Source of the DNA: Pseudalgibacter alginicilyticus
GTDB taxonomy: Bacteria > Bacteroidota > Bacteroidia > Flavobacteriales > Flavobacteriaceae
Length of the DNA: 64,000 bases
Assembly: GCF_001310225.1 (NCBI RefSeq)
Contig: NZ_CP012898.1
Coordinates: 3,652,001 to 3,716,000 of the forward strand
Direction: 5' to 3'
The notes under the pieces are model-generated. The model was given only the letters and a program-made list of their open reading frames with translations. It made no database searches and had not been told where the DNA came from. A program made the position numbers and the translations under genes. Below are positions 44,410-54,310 of this stretch, one piece after another. Positions within the stretch are counted from its first letter, which is position 1. Every line of letters begins with the position of its first letter.

Positions 44410-44599
44410 AAGTGACAAATCAAAAAAGTTAAGTTATAAAAATTAGTTTCTAATATTATTATTTTTAAGATATTTAACTAAAATAGGTGTTACTGGCTAT
44501 GGTTTTATACTTAAAAGTTTCATAAAAATTAAATCCCTTTTTTTTATTGTAATGGTATTCAACTAACTTCGTCAAAGATAAAAACTTAAAACCTCACAC

Positions 44600-45391
44600 A
44601 TGAAAAAAATTATCCTTTTAACTTTAGCTATTTCAATATTTGCTTGTAAAAATAAAACAACAACAACAGTTGTTACAGAAGAAGAAAATATAAGTATAGC
44701 ACCCAATAGATATCCAGAAAATTTAATAAAAATATTTGATGCTCATGGTGGTTTAGATACTTGGAAGTCTATGAAATCGTTAGAGTTTACCATGCCTAAA
44801 GAGAGTGGAAACGAAATAACTACAACAAATCTGCAAAGTAGAAAGTCGCTAATTGAAACTCCAAGCCATGCTTTAGGCTATAATGGAAAAGATGTATGGT
44901 TGCTTAATAAAGAAGACAAGCCTTATAAAGGAAAACCAAAGTTTTATTACAACCTTATGTTTTATTTTTATGCAATGCCTTTTATTTTGGCTGATGATGG
45001 TATTAATTACAAAGAAGCAGAACCTTTAGTGTTTGAAGGTAAAACCTACCCTGGTATTGGTATTTCTTATGATGCTGGTATTGGTGAGTCACCAGAAGAT
45101 GAGTACGTTCTGTATTATAATCCAGAAACTTTTAAAATGGCGTGGTTGGGCTATACGGTTACTTTTTTTACTAATGAAAAAGCTAAAGAATTACATTTTA
45201 GACGTTATAGTGATTGGCAAGATGTAAACGGTTTATTATTGCCAAAAACAATGGTAAGTTATAACTATGAAAATAATTTGCCTACTACAGCTCGTGGTGA
45301 AAATGAATTTATAAACGTAAAAGTTTCTAAAGAAAAACCTGAGGATGCACTTTTTGATATTCCAGAAGAAGGTGCTGAAGTGATAGAGTAG
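44600..45391 (+). CDS. Outer-membrane lipoprotein-like protein (DUF6503-type)
   Basis: A 263-residue lipoprotein with lipobox ISIFAC (Cys16) and a Thr-rich linker. The body resembles LolA/outer-membrane lipoprotein-sorting folds: KIFDAHGGLDTWKSMKSLEF at the start, strands with TTNLQSRKSLIETPSHALGY, and DWQDVNGLLLPKTMVSY near the end. I associate this layout with DUF6503 but am not sure of the number. Role unknown, possibly lipid or lipoprotein binding. It is ended by a strong terminator shared with the amidohydrolase operon. Confidence 0.68.
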   Translation: MKKIILLTLAISIFACKNKTTTTVVTEEENISIAPNRYPENLIKIFDAHGGLDTWKSMKSLEFTMPKESGNEITTTNLQSRKSLIETPSHALGYNGKDVWLLNKEDKPYKGKPKFYYNLMFYFYAMPFILADDGINYKEAEPLVFEGKTYPGIGISYDAGIGESPEDEYVLYYNPETFKMAWLGYTVTFFTNEKAKELHFRRYSDWQDVNGLLLPKTMVSYNYENNLPTTARGENEFINVKVSKEKPEDALFDIPEEGAEVIE

Positions 45392-45403
45392 TTGTAAAAA
45401 AAT

Positions 45404-45432
45404 AAAAAAGCGAGTTTTTAACTCGCTTTTTT
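45404..45432. terminator. Bidirectional terminator
   Basis: GCGAGTT and AACTCGC pair around TTT, with AAAAAA on the left and TTTTTT on the right. It serves the lipoprotein gene and the converging amidohydrolase operon. Confidence 0.88.
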
Positions 45433-45437
45433 ATTTT

Positions 45438-46712
45438 TTACTGATTATTATATTTTTCAGAGTATCGTTTCCATAATTCAGTTTGATGAGTTTCTAAACT
45501 TATTAGACGTCCATCAATAAAAGCGTGTGTAAGTAAATTTGTTCGCATATCTAAAGCGTCACCTTCTGAGATAAAAAGGGTAGCACTTTTCCCAACTTCT
45601 AAAGTGCCATACAAATCATTTATTCCTAAAATTTTAGCAGGATTAGACGTAATTAATTGCAAAGCTTGTTCTTTAGTCAAACCATGGGCAACAGTAGTTC
45701 CTGCATAAAAAGGCAAATTCCTGGAATTCATGCGTTCCATACGTCCTCCAGCTACTTGCAAAGCAACTAAAACACCGTTGTCTACTAATGGTTTAGCTAC
45801 TTTCAATGGCAAATTGTAGTCATCATCAGTGTTTTCAGGTAAGCTAAGTGTACGGTTTAAAATAACAGAAACTTGGTTGTCTTTTAATTTATCAGCAACT
45901 TTATAAGCCTCTCGGCCCCCAACAATAACTAAATGTTTGATTTCATTTTGATTTGAAAAATTAATAGCATCGATAATGCTTTTTTCGTCATCTGCGTTTA
46001 TATATAGTTTTTTTGTTCCATCAAATAAGCCTTTTAGGGCTTCATAGGGAAGATTTTTAACGGGTTGATTTTCTTTTAAATAGGCTTTTGCATTGTTAAA
46101 GTTATTGGTTATTTCAATAATTTGTTCAGCATATTTGCTATTTATCTGATTTCTGATAAAGGTATTTGGCCAATTCATATGTATACCGTCATCTACTTTA
46201 ATTGCTGCATCTTCCCAATTCCATGCATCAAATTGAACAACAGAAGATGTTCCAGAAATACGCCCACCTCGTGGTGTAATTTGCCCTATCAAAACACCGT
46301 TTGGCCTCATAGATTCTACAATTTTAGATTCTGCATTATAGGCAATCAAACTTCTAATATGTGGGTTCCAGCTTCCAAACTCAGAGTCATCATCAGATGC
46401 TTTAACGGCATCTATTTCAACTAAACCAAGCGTTGAATTTGGAACAATAAAGCCTGGATAAATATGTTTTCCTTGAGCATTAATAATATTGCCAATACGT
46501 GCTATTTTAGTCATGGCACTACCAATAAAAGTAATTTTGCCGTCCTCAAACATGATAAGCGCGTTTTCAATTAGCTCTCCATTTCCTAAATGTGCCGTAG
46601 CTCCTTCAATAGAAATTGCTTTTGTTTGTTTTTTTGCAGGTGTTTGTTGGGCATGAATTGACACAAAAAGTAATAGGCATGCGAGTGTAATATATATATT
46701 GAATAATTTCAT
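45438..46712 (-). CDS. Exported amidohydrolase-like protein without HxH metal site
   Basis: A 424-residue protein from ATG 46712 (signal peptide to SIHAQ); an upstream ATG at 46736 overlaps the previous gene. The fold matches the imidazolonepropionase-like amidohydrolases: ALIMFEDGKITFIG, GKHIYPGFIVPNSTLG, TTVAHGLTKEQALQLITSNPAKILGI and GTLEVGKSATLFI. Where active enzymes have HxH after the PG motif, this has VPNSTLG, so metal binding is probably lost. It follows the 994-residue relative in one operon, with 10 bases between them. Confidence 0.82.
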   Translation of the reverse strand: MKLFNIYITLACLLLFVSIHAQQTPAKKQTKAISIEGATAHLGNGELIENALIMFEDGKITFIGSAMTKIARIGNIINAQGKHIYPGFIVPNSTLGLVEIDAVKASDDDSEFGSWNPHIRSLIAYNAESKIVESMRPNGVLIGQITPRGGRISGTSSVVQFDAWNWEDAAIKVDDGIHMNWPNTFIRNQINSKYAEQIIEITNNFNNAKAYLKENQPVKNLPYEALKGLFDGTKKLYINADDEKSIIDAINFSNQNEIKHLVIVGGREAYKVADKLKDNQVSVILNRTLSLPENTDDDYNLPLKVAKPLVDNGVLVALQVAGGRMERMNSRNLPFYAGTTVAHGLTKEQALQLITSNPAKILGINDLYGTLEVGKSATLFISEGDALDMRTNLLTHAFIDGRLISLETHQTELWKRYSEKYNNQ

Positions 46713-46722
46713 TTTTTTGGTT

Positions 46723-49707
46723 TTAGTTATGGTCATGATCTATATGGTCGCAATGCATTAATTCTTTTACTTTTTTCTTTATGGGTTGCGTTTTTAAACC
46801 TCTATTTTTTGCTTTGAGCATTTGATTTATTAATTCTGCTTTTTCTTTTTTAATTTCTTCTCGCATCATTGTATCGCGTTCTAAATCAAAGTATGTTGCT
46901 CCTTCAATAATTGTTTTTTCTGCTTTTGCGTAAATAGACATTGGGTGGTCTGACCATAATACAATATCAGCATCTTTGCCAACTTTAATGCTTCCTACAC
47001 GATTATCAATATGAAGTAATTTAGCAGGGTTTAATGTTATAAATTGCCATGCTTCTTCTTCACTCATACCACCATATTTAATAGTTTTTCCAGCTTCTTG
47101 ATTTAATCGTCGAGAGGTTTCGGCATCATCACTATTAATGGCTACAGTTACACCCGCATGATGCATTATTGATGCATTATAAGGTATGGCATCATTAACT
47201 TCAAATTTGTATGCCCACCAATCGCTAAAGGTAGAACCCCCAACGCCGTGTTCAGCCATTTTATCAGCTACTTTATAGCCTTCTAAAATATGAGTGAATG
47301 TATTAATCTTGAAGTTGAATTTTTCAGCAACTTTCATAAGCATATTTATTTCACTTTGTACGTAGGAGTGACAAGTAATAAAACGTTCTTTATTTAAAAT
47401 TTCAGAAAGCACTTCCATTTCTAAGTCCTTTCTATATGGTTTACCACTTTTTTTTAACTTATCATATTCTTTTGCGCGTGTAAAATAATCTATGTATACT
47501 TGTTCAACCCCCATTCTTGATTGAGGAAAACGAACTCCGTTTGAGTACCTCGATTGTTTTACATTTTCTCCTAAAGCAAATTTGATAAACTTTGGTGAAT
47601 TGTCATAGATATAATTATCTGCAGATTCGCCCCACTTTAATTTTACAATGGCAGATTGCCCACCAATAGGGTTTGCAGAACCATGTAATATTTGAATGGT
47701 TGTAACGCCACCAGCAAGGTCTCTGTAAACATTAATGTCTTCGGCATCAATAACATCTTCAATACTAACCTCGGCAGATGAATTTTGTCCATTTTCATTT
47801 ACAGAATCTGTTCCAATATGAGAGTGTTCGTCAATTATTCCAGCCGTTAAATGTTTGCCTGTAGCGTCAATAATTTTAGCACTAGCATCCGAGATATTAC
47901 TGCCAATTTTTGCTATTTTTCCATTTTTAATTAGTACATCCGTGTTTTTTAAAATACCTTCTTTTTCACTGGTCCAAACTGTTGCATTTTTAAAAAGTAG
48001 TGTTTCTTGCTTTGGAAGTGTTTTAAATCCATAAGCCATATTAGGATAGGTTATAGCTACAGATTCAGGGATAGATGTTGTGTTTTTCTCTGTGCTCATT
48101 TTGTCATCGATATCCTCTTTGGTTTCTTTATTAATTTTTTTAGCTAAAAAAGAGGTTTCGCTTCCGTTGGAAAAAACAGCTGTACCTACAAGAGATTTAT
48201 CTTTTTCGGCGTAAGCACGTATTCTAATAAAACTTTGTGAAGTAGTATCTAATTCAGTCATTGTGATTTGTAGCCAAATATCATCATAACTAATTTTAGA
48301 ACCCAAAGTTTTGTCATCACTCGTTATTTTAGATTTAAGTTTTCCTGTGTCACCTTGTATGGATAATTTGAAAGTTGCATCAGATAAGCTAAATTCATAA
48401 TCACCTAAAATGTCTTTGGTATTCATAGTGGTGATTATATTTTGTTGTCCCTGAACCCAATTTTCATAGAGGATGGTTTTTTTGTCAAAAATATCACCAT
48501 TAGTAATTAAAAAATTAGCAAAAGCTCCATTGTTTAAAGAGCCTATATTAGACGATTGACCTAACAATTTTGCAGGAATAACAGTAAGTGCTTCTAGGGC
48601 TTTTTCTTTAGAAAAACCGCTTTCAATAGCTTTAATTAATTTGTTTTTAAATTCACTTGGTGATTTTAATTCATGAGTTGTTAATGCAAAATTGATACCG
48701 TTTGCAGCTAAAATTTTAGGGTTGCTTGGTTCTTGATTCCAAGCTCTCATATCGCTTAATGATAATGAGTTTGTTAAAAAACTATTTTCAACATCATAAG
48801 CATCTCGAAAATTTATAGGAATTATAAAAGATGCATTTGTTTTTTTTATTTCAGCAATACGTTCGTATTCATCTCCTCCACCTAAAATTATATATTGAAT
48901 GCCAAATTGATCCCCAATTTTATCGGCTCTTAAGGCATTCGTTTTACTGCCAGCGTCAAAAATTTGAACCAAGTCTTTATTTCTATTTAAAGCTTCTAAA
49001 GATAAATCTTTAGTTTTACTTAATCCTTTAGCATACCAATCAGCATCTAAGTATAGTTGTTTTAGTAGTGCTATGCGCCCCATGATGGATCCAGGGTATA
49101 CCTGTCTTGATGCCAAACTTCGGCTGAGTGATAAATATTGTGCCGAATTTTGTTTAATAATACGTATTTCATTTCCATCTTTATTGTTTAATGCTACAAG
49201 TGTTCCTGTACCTCGGTGTATACCATCTTGAATATGTGTGTTAACCACGCCAAAACCAGCATTTAATAATTCTTTTGCTTTTTGTGAATCGAAATTGAAT
49301 TTTGAAAAGGCTTCATTTTCAGGCATAATATGGTCATTCCAATAATAACCAGTTCTGCTGGCATCGTATTGTGATTGGGAACTACTTGGAGCTCGTTTTG
49401 GTTTTTCAACTCCAAAATCTGAGAATATATCTATAAACGATGGGTAAATACTTTTGCCATCTAAATTAAAAACGGTTGTGTTTTTGGGGATAGTTACTTC
49501 TGTGCCAGAATCAATTATTTTTCCGTCTTTAATCAATAAAGTTCCTTTTTCAATAATCTGAGTAGGTGTAACGAATATTTTTGCATTTGTAATTGCGGTG
49601 TAATTTGTGTTTGTAGTTTTTACACCATCATTTTTAGGGAAATACTCTTGGGCGTTAGTAGCTATTGAAAATAATAATACAATGAACCATACGTTTTTTT
49701 TCATCAT
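46723..49707 (-). CDS. Tandem two-domain exported amidohydrolase
   Basis: A 994-residue protein with signal peptide to IATNAQ. It has two amidohydrolase units. Unit 1 (about 35-430) reads YPSFIDIFSDFG where HxH should be, so it looks catalytically dead. Residues 430-560 form a beta-rich middle. Unit 2 (about 570-975) has GIIDEHSHIG (HxH near 625), ITCHSYVQSE, FTHILEGYK and NSDDAET, giving a full metal site. It is probably a periplasmic peptidase or isoaspartyl-dipeptidase-like enzyme; the substrate is unknown. The His/Lys-rich C-terminus (CDHIDHDHN) may bind metal. Confidence 0.86.
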   Translation of the reverse strand: MMKKNVWFIVLLFSIATNAQEYFPKNDGVKTTNTNYTAITNAKIFVTPTQIIEKGTLLIKDGKIIDSGTEVTIPKNTTVFNLDGKSIYPSFIDIFSDFGVEKPKRAPSSSQSQYDASRTGYYWNDHIMPENEAFSKFNFDSQKAKELLNAGFGVVNTHIQDGIHRGTGTLVALNNKDGNEIRIIKQNSAQYLSLSRSLASRQVYPGSIMGRIALLKQLYLDADWYAKGLSKTKDLSLEALNRNKDLVQIFDAGSKTNALRADKIGDQFGIQYIILGGGDEYERIAEIKKTNASFIIPINFRDAYDVENSFLTNSLSLSDMRAWNQEPSNPKILAANGINFALTTHELKSPSEFKNKLIKAIESGFSKEKALEALTVIPAKLLGQSSNIGSLNNGAFANFLITNGDIFDKKTILYENWVQGQQNIITTMNTKDILGDYEFSLSDATFKLSIQGDTGKLKSKITSDDKTLGSKISYDDIWLQITMTELDTTSQSFIRIRAYAEKDKSLVGTAVFSNGSETSFLAKKINKETKEDIDDKMSTEKNTTSIPESVAITYPNMAYGFKTLPKQETLLFKNATVWTSEKEGILKNTDVLIKNGKIAKIGSNISDASAKIIDATGKHLTAGIIDEHSHIGTDSVNENGQNSSAEVSIEDVIDAEDINVYRDLAGGVTTIQILHGSANPIGGQSAIVKLKWGESADNYIYDNSPKFIKFALGENVKQSRYSNGVRFPQSRMGVEQVYIDYFTRAKEYDKLKKSGKPYRKDLEMEVLSEILNKERFITCHSYVQSEINMLMKVAEKFNFKINTFTHILEGYKVADKMAEHGVGGSTFSDWWAYKFEVNDAIPYNASIMHHAGVTVAINSDDAETSRRLNQEAGKTIKYGGMSEEEAWQFITLNPAKLLHIDNRVGSIKVGKDADIVLWSDHPMSIYAKAEKTIIEGATYFDLERDTMMREEIKKEKAELINQMLKAKNRGLKTQPIKKKVKELMHCDHIDHDHN

Positions 49708-49785
49708 AGGGATGTTGATTTTCGTTAAAAATATAGAAATTGATGTTTTGTTAAATAATTATTAACGTTTTTTAACTTTTTGTGA

Positions 49786-50847
49786 TTATCTTTCATTAAA
49801 ATAGTTAGTTAATAGTGCTACAACATAACTATAACTTTCCATTCCTTTACTTTGTTTGTTCGCTTTTAAAAAGTTACTATAAAATAATTTAAAGTAAGGT
49901 TCAGCAGGATTTTGATGGGCTTCCCAGAATGTACGCACTTCTTTATAGTTTTCTAAAATTCCGTAGTTAACTTTTTTTACGGTAATTTCATAAAGCGCTT
50001 CATCACGTTTGTAAATTTCATTTAAGCAAAAGCGTAATGCAAATGCATGACCAGCATATTCAAAGTAAATGTCAGGATGATTAATAGCAGCTAAGCATCC
50101 AATAAAATTAGCTTCATTTTCAGCAGCGTAACCCAATTGATGGGCCATTTCGTGCGAAGTTGTTGTGGGGAATTTATATGTCGGAATCAGAGCATCTACT
50201 TGGGCTTCATTAGTAAGTGGGTTTAAATAACCACTAAAACCCATATAAGTAAGAGGATAGCTAAATAATGATTTTTTTACACTTCTTGGATGGTATTCTA
50301 AATGCGGAAATTCTTTTTTTAATGCATCGTAGCCATCAGGTGCCATTTTTAATATGGTTTCTTTGTTGTAGGGTATATCAACTTTTAAACTGTCGTTTTT
50401 TGCTAATAAATGGTGTAATGAATTAGCTTTTGTTATCAGTTTTTCAGTTACAGAAACCAGTTGTTCTGTATTATAATCTGCTTCAAGCCCTAAATTAACA
50501 TTGAGTGGTAATCGGTAATAATTCATCCCCCAAAACAAATGAAATGCAAAATAAACAATTGCCAAAGCACAGCATATGTCTATAAGCCAATTTTTAGTGT
50601 CTTTTAAAACTCGTTTTCTATTCGTATATAACCATCTTAAAATATAAATAATGGCAAAAGCATATACCAAATCTCCAAATGAAAATGGGATCCACCCCAG
50701 AACATACCTGAAAATTTTTGAAATATAAGGGTAAATTCCATTGCTATAATAGGTTTCAATAAATACAGGGAATTGCGCTAAATATTTAACTAATAAGTAT
50801 TGAGGAATCAAGGAAAGCGCTATGATTATTTTTTTGTTTTTTAGCAT
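49786..50847 (-). CDS. DUF3810 family membrane protein with zinc-protease-like motif
   Basis: A 353-residue protein with three N-terminal membrane helices (about residues 8-25, 50-72 and 90-108) and an extracytoplasmic domain. TSHEMAHQLGYAAENEANFIG (HEMAH near residue 231, Glu 11 residues further) is a HExxH zinc-metallopeptidase site and defines the DUF3810 family. QVDALIPTYKFP precedes it. No protease activity has been assigned to the family as far as I know. It is divergent from pepD. Confidence 0.83.
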   Translation of the reverse strand: MLKNKKIIIALSLIPQYLLVKYLAQFPVFIETYYSNGIYPYISKIFRYVLGWIPFSFGDLVYAFAIIYILRWLYTNRKRVLKDTKNWLIDICCALAIVYFAFHLFWGMNYYRLPLNVNLGLEADYNTEQLVSVTEKLITKANSLHHLLAKNDSLKVDIPYNKETILKMAPDGYDALKKEFPHLEYHPRSVKKSLFSYPLTYMGFSGYLNPLTNEAQVDALIPTYKFPTTTSHEMAHQLGYAAENEANFIGCLAAINHPDIYFEYAGHAFALRFCLNEIYKRDEALYEITVKKVNYGILENYKEVRTFWEAHQNPAEPYFKLFYSNFLKANKQSKGMESYSYVVALLTNYFNER

Positions 50848-50926
50848 GTTTCAAAAGTAATAAAATGTATCAACAATTTTTTAGACTTAACAGGTCTTAT
50901 TACCTTTACAACTTATCTTTTAAATT

Positions 50927-52387
50927 ATGAGCCAAGAAATAAGAAACCTTCAGCCACAACAATTATGGAACAAATTTGCCGACTTAAATGCGGTGCCTAG
51001 ACCTTCAAAAAAAGAGGAGCGTGTTATAGCGTTTATGAAAGATTTTGGTAAAAGTTTAGGGTTGGAAACTATAGTAGATGAAGTAGGTAATGTTATTATA
51101 AAAAAACCTGCAACTGCAGGTATGGAAAATAGAATGGCCATAGTCATGCAATCGCATTTAGATATGGTGCATCAAAAAAATAATGATACTGTTTTTAATT
51201 TTGATACTCAAGGCATTGATATGTATGTGGATGGTGATTGGGTACGTGCTAAAGGCACAACGCTTGGTGCAGATAACGGTTTGGGTGTTGCTACTATTAT
51301 GGCTATATTAGAAAGTAATGAGTTTCCGCATCCAGCTATAGAAGCTTTATTTACTATTGATGAAGAAACGGGAATGACGGGAGCTATGGGTTTGAAAAGC
51401 GGTTTGCTATCTGGGGGCATACTTTTAAATTTAGACACTGAAGAAGATGATGAAATTGGTGTAGGGTGTGCTGGAGGTATGGATATAACAGCAACAAGAG
51501 ATTATAATGAAGAAGAAACACCCGAATTTAAAATAGGGTATGCTATTAGTGTTAAAGGGTTACAAGGTGGCCATTCTGGGATGCAAATTCATGAAGGTTT
51601 AGGGAATGCTAATAAAATAATGAATCGTTTGTTGTTTGATGGTTTTGAGAATTTTGGTTTGCGAATTTCAGAAATTGATGGTGGGAGTTTGCGTAATGCC
51701 ATTCCACGAGAAAGTAAAGCTATTGTAGCTATTGATGCTATTCATGAAGATGCTTTTATTATGGAAATGGCTCAGGAATCTCAATACATAAAAAAAGAAT
51801 TAAAAACTATGGAGCCTGATTTAGAGATTCACATCTCTAAAGTTGACTCTCCCGAAAAGATTATGGATTTAGGTGTTCAAGAAGGATTTACTAGAGCTAT
51901 GTATGCCGCTATAAATGGTGTGTACCGAATGAGTGCTGATATTCCAGATTTGGTTGAAACCTCAAATAATATCGCGCGAGTTGTAGTTAAAGAAGGGTGC
52001 ATTTATATTGGATGCTTAACGCGTTCTTCAGTAGAGAGTTCTAAAATAGATTTAGCGAATACACTTCGTGCCACTTTTGAACTTACTGGTTGTGAAGTAG
52101 AGTTTTCTGGCGATTACCCGGGTTGGACACCAAATATGCAATCACCTATTTTAAAAATAATGACCCAGATTTACGAAGATTTAAACGGAGAAAAACCACA
52201 TGTGGCTGCTTGCCATGCAGGATTAGAATGTGGTATTCTTGGACAAAATTATCCTTACATGGATATGATAAGTTTTGGGCCAACTATAAAAGGTGCTCAC
52301 TCTCCTGATGAACGTGCTCAAATTTCATCAGTTCAAAAATATTGGAAATTTGTGTTGGAGATTTTAAAGCAAATTCCTGAAAAGTAA
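50927..52387 (+). CDS. pepD: Cytosol non-specific dipeptidase (aminoacyl-histidine dipeptidase)
   Basis: Hydrolyses dipeptides such as carnosine and aminoacyl-histidine in the cytoplasm. At 486 residues it equals E. coli PepD (485). Metal-site motifs: MQSHLDMVHQK (His and Asp), GADNGLGVA (bridging Asp) and IDEETGMTGA (base and ligand Glu). The lid domain lies around 205-390 (GLQGGHSGMQIHEG). The last His ligand is in GAHSPDERA. All dizinc residues are present. A single gene. Confidence 0.94.
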   Translation: MSQEIRNLQPQQLWNKFADLNAVPRPSKKEERVIAFMKDFGKSLGLETIVDEVGNVIIKKPATAGMENRMAIVMQSHLDMVHQKNNDTVFNFDTQGIDMYVDGDWVRAKGTTLGADNGLGVATIMAILESNEFPHPAIEALFTIDEETGMTGAMGLKSGLLSGGILLNLDTEEDDEIGVGCAGGMDITATRDYNEEETPEFKIGYAISVKGLQGGHSGMQIHEGLGNANKIMNRLLFDGFENFGLRISEIDGGSLRNAIPRESKAIVAIDAIHEDAFIMEMAQESQYIKKELKTMEPDLEIHISKVDSPEKIMDLGVQEGFTRAMYAAINGVYRMSADIPDLVETSNNIARVVVKEGCIYIGCLTRSSVESSKIDLANTLRATFELTGCEVEFSGDYPGWTPNMQSPILKIMTQIYEDLNGEKPHVAACHAGLECGILGQNYPYMDMISFGPTIKGAHSPDERAQISSVQKYWKFVLEILKQIPEK

Positions 52388-52533
52388 AATTTTTATCAGG
52401 TTAAATGCATAATAAGAATAGAGTAGGGGTGAAATGAGTTTTTTAGTAAAATTAGAGATACTAAACGCATAATTATTTTTTTTAGTTTGTTATTCATTAA
52501 ACAAGCATTTATGCACAGTATTATGAGAAATTT

Positions 52534-53058
52534 CTATTTACGTTTTGTTTTTATCGATTTTAATATCTTAGTTCCAAAATCTTTAACATTTCCAACTAAT
52601 CTCAAATGTGGACTTGGAATTTTACTTATTAGTATATCTAACTTTTCAATTGCAGAATTTACGTTTTGTTCATTTAAGTCACTTATTTTTATTTTTTCCA
52701 CAATTTGAATATGTGGGTCAAGACTTGGAATTCCTTTAACAAACAAGCGATAGATGTACCCAATTTCCATGACTTGACTATTTTGGAAATATCCCTTTTT
52801 TCCAATAGTGTTTTTATAAGGTTCTACTTGAACTATAAAGTCAGACTCCCCTGTACCTAATTCATACCCCTTATTAAATTCAGAGTGTTTTTCAGTTCTT
52901 AGTCTGTCAAGTATTTGGTTTTTTTCTTTTTCAAAGTCAATTTCTTGATTTTTAAGAATTTCAATGTTTTTCTTCTTTATATTAGTCAGTAAAATTAAAA
53001 GTATGATTGCCCAAACAAAGGATGTAGATGTTATAGCAATTATTATTTCGTTAGTCAT
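52534..53058 (-). CDS. Orphan single-helix membrane protein, possible gene cassette
   Basis: A 174-residue protein with an N-terminal membrane helix (about residues 5-24), a charged coiled-coil segment (NIEILKNQEIDFEKEKNQIL) and a soluble domain (about 65-170) containing GTGESDFIVQVEPYKNTIG and DLNEQNVNSAIEKLDILIS. No family is recognised. Upstream at 53148 stands GTTAAACGAAGGTAATTGAAA, almost the sequence found beside the AIPR gene at 41602. This hints at a shared mobile-cassette boundary. Confidence 0.6.
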   Translation of the reverse strand: MTNEIIIAITSTSFVWAIILLILLTNIKKKNIEILKNQEIDFEKEKNQILDRLRTEKHSEFNKGYELGTGESDFIVQVEPYKNTIGKKGYFQNSQVMEIGYIYRLFVKGIPSLDPHIQIVEKIKISDLNEQNVNSAIEKLDILISKIPSPHLRLVGNVKDFGTKILKSIKTKRK

Positions 53059-53147
53059 ATATTATTCTGATGGTTTTTAGTTTGATTAACCATAATATTC
53101 TATTTTAATACAGAAACCACGTTTAGTGTAGATGAACTTTATTACTT

Positions 53148-53170
53148 GTTAAACGAAGGTAATTGAAATT
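53148..53170 (+). repeat. GTTAAACGAAG signature, copy 4
   Basis: GTTAAACGAAGGTAATTGAA matches 41602 onward at 18 of 20 positions (GTTAAACGAAGATAGTTGAA there). It lies 90 bases upstream of the orphan membrane protein, as the other copy lies upstream of the AIPR gene. Confidence 0.5.
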
Positions 53171-53306
53171 ATTTATACTGTCAAATGTATAAAATAGAGT
53201 TGTAAATCAGTTAATTGTTTTTCTGTGTTAGCTTTGGTTTATTTATATAAACTTAAAGTTTAAACCACATCAAGAAAAGAACTCATAAAAGTTTTTATTT
53301 CTATCT

Positions 53307-54269
53307 CTAAATAGCTCTGGATTTTTTTGAAGCAATCATACTAATTATTAATAATTGTATAGCATGGAATAGCATTAGAGGAAGTAATATGATACCTATT
53401 GTTGCCATGTTTGCAAATAATATTTTAGAAAAAACAGTACCGTGTACTAATGATTTTTTTGTTCCGCAAAATTGTGCTGTTATTTGGTCTTCTTTGTCAA
53501 AACACAAAATTTTTGATAAAGCACCTGTTAGATAAAAAACGAGATAAAATAAAAAAAGCACCCCTACCAAAAGCAACATTAAGTCTATAACAGATACGCT
53601 ACTGAAAATGTTTTCACTGAAAGATTCTGCAAAACTCTTATAAATTATTAATAGGATGACAGACTTATCGAACCGTGTTAGTTTTTTGTTGTGTTTTTGA
53701 GCAAAATCACCCCAAAAGCGCTGTAAAAAAAGACCCAGGATTACTGGTAGAATAATTTGAAGAATAAGTTTTATATATATATCGGTAAAATCAAAATGAG
53801 TTTGAGAGTTATCTATAAATAAACCCATCCATAGCGGTGTAATGGCTATGCCAATAATACCTGAGATACTTGCGTTAAATATAGCTGCTGGTATATTGCC
53901 TTTTGCAATAGATACCATTACTACCGAAGAAGAAACAGTTGAAGGAAGTGCAGCTAAAAAAAAGAAAGCCAACCAAATTGTTTCATGTTCATTATTTTGA
54001 ATTAGAGGTCTAAATAATAGAATTAGTAATGGAAATATTAAAAACGTAGATAGTTGTATGAGGGCATGTAATTTCCAGTTTTTGAGTCCAGCTTTTAATT
54101 TAGTAGGACTCAATTTAAGACCATAAAAGAAGAAAATAAGAGAAATACCTACTGTGCTAATTAGATCAATAGGCACGTCACTATCTTGTGAACCCCATTG
54201 TGGAAAAAAATAAGCTATGGTTATAACAGCTATTATGGATAATATAAACCTGTCAATTTTTAAATTCAT
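53307..54269 (-). CDS. Bile acid:sodium symporter-like transporter (SBF-like)
   Basis: A 320-residue inner-membrane protein with nine to ten helices. FFPQWGSQDSDVPIDLISTVGISLIFFFYGLKL (in parts) and LPSTVSSSVVMVSIAKGNIPAAIFNASISG match the SBF_like/YfeH branch, with the discontinuous-helix motif around residue 115. AQFCGTKKSLVHGTVFSKILF closes the family core. It presumably moves an organic anion with sodium; the substrate is unknown. It ends 41 bases from yidD on the same strand. Confidence 0.85.
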   Translation of the reverse strand: MNLKIDRFILSIIAVITIAYFFPQWGSQDSDVPIDLISTVGISLIFFFYGLKLSPTKLKAGLKNWKLHALIQLSTFLIFPLLILLFRPLIQNNEHETIWLAFFFLAALPSTVSSSVVMVSIAKGNIPAAIFNASISGIIGIAITPLWMGLFIDNSQTHFDFTDIYIKLILQIILPVILGLFLQRFWGDFAQKHNKKLTRFDKSVILLIIYKSFAESFSENIFSSVSVIDLMLLLVGVLFLFYLVFYLTGALSKILCFDKEDQITAQFCGTKKSLVHGTVFSKILFANMATIGIILLPLMLFHAIQLLIISMIASKKSRAI

Positions 54270-54310
54270 ATTTTATTAGGTGCTTTTTGGACATGATAGA
54301 ATGTATGCTT

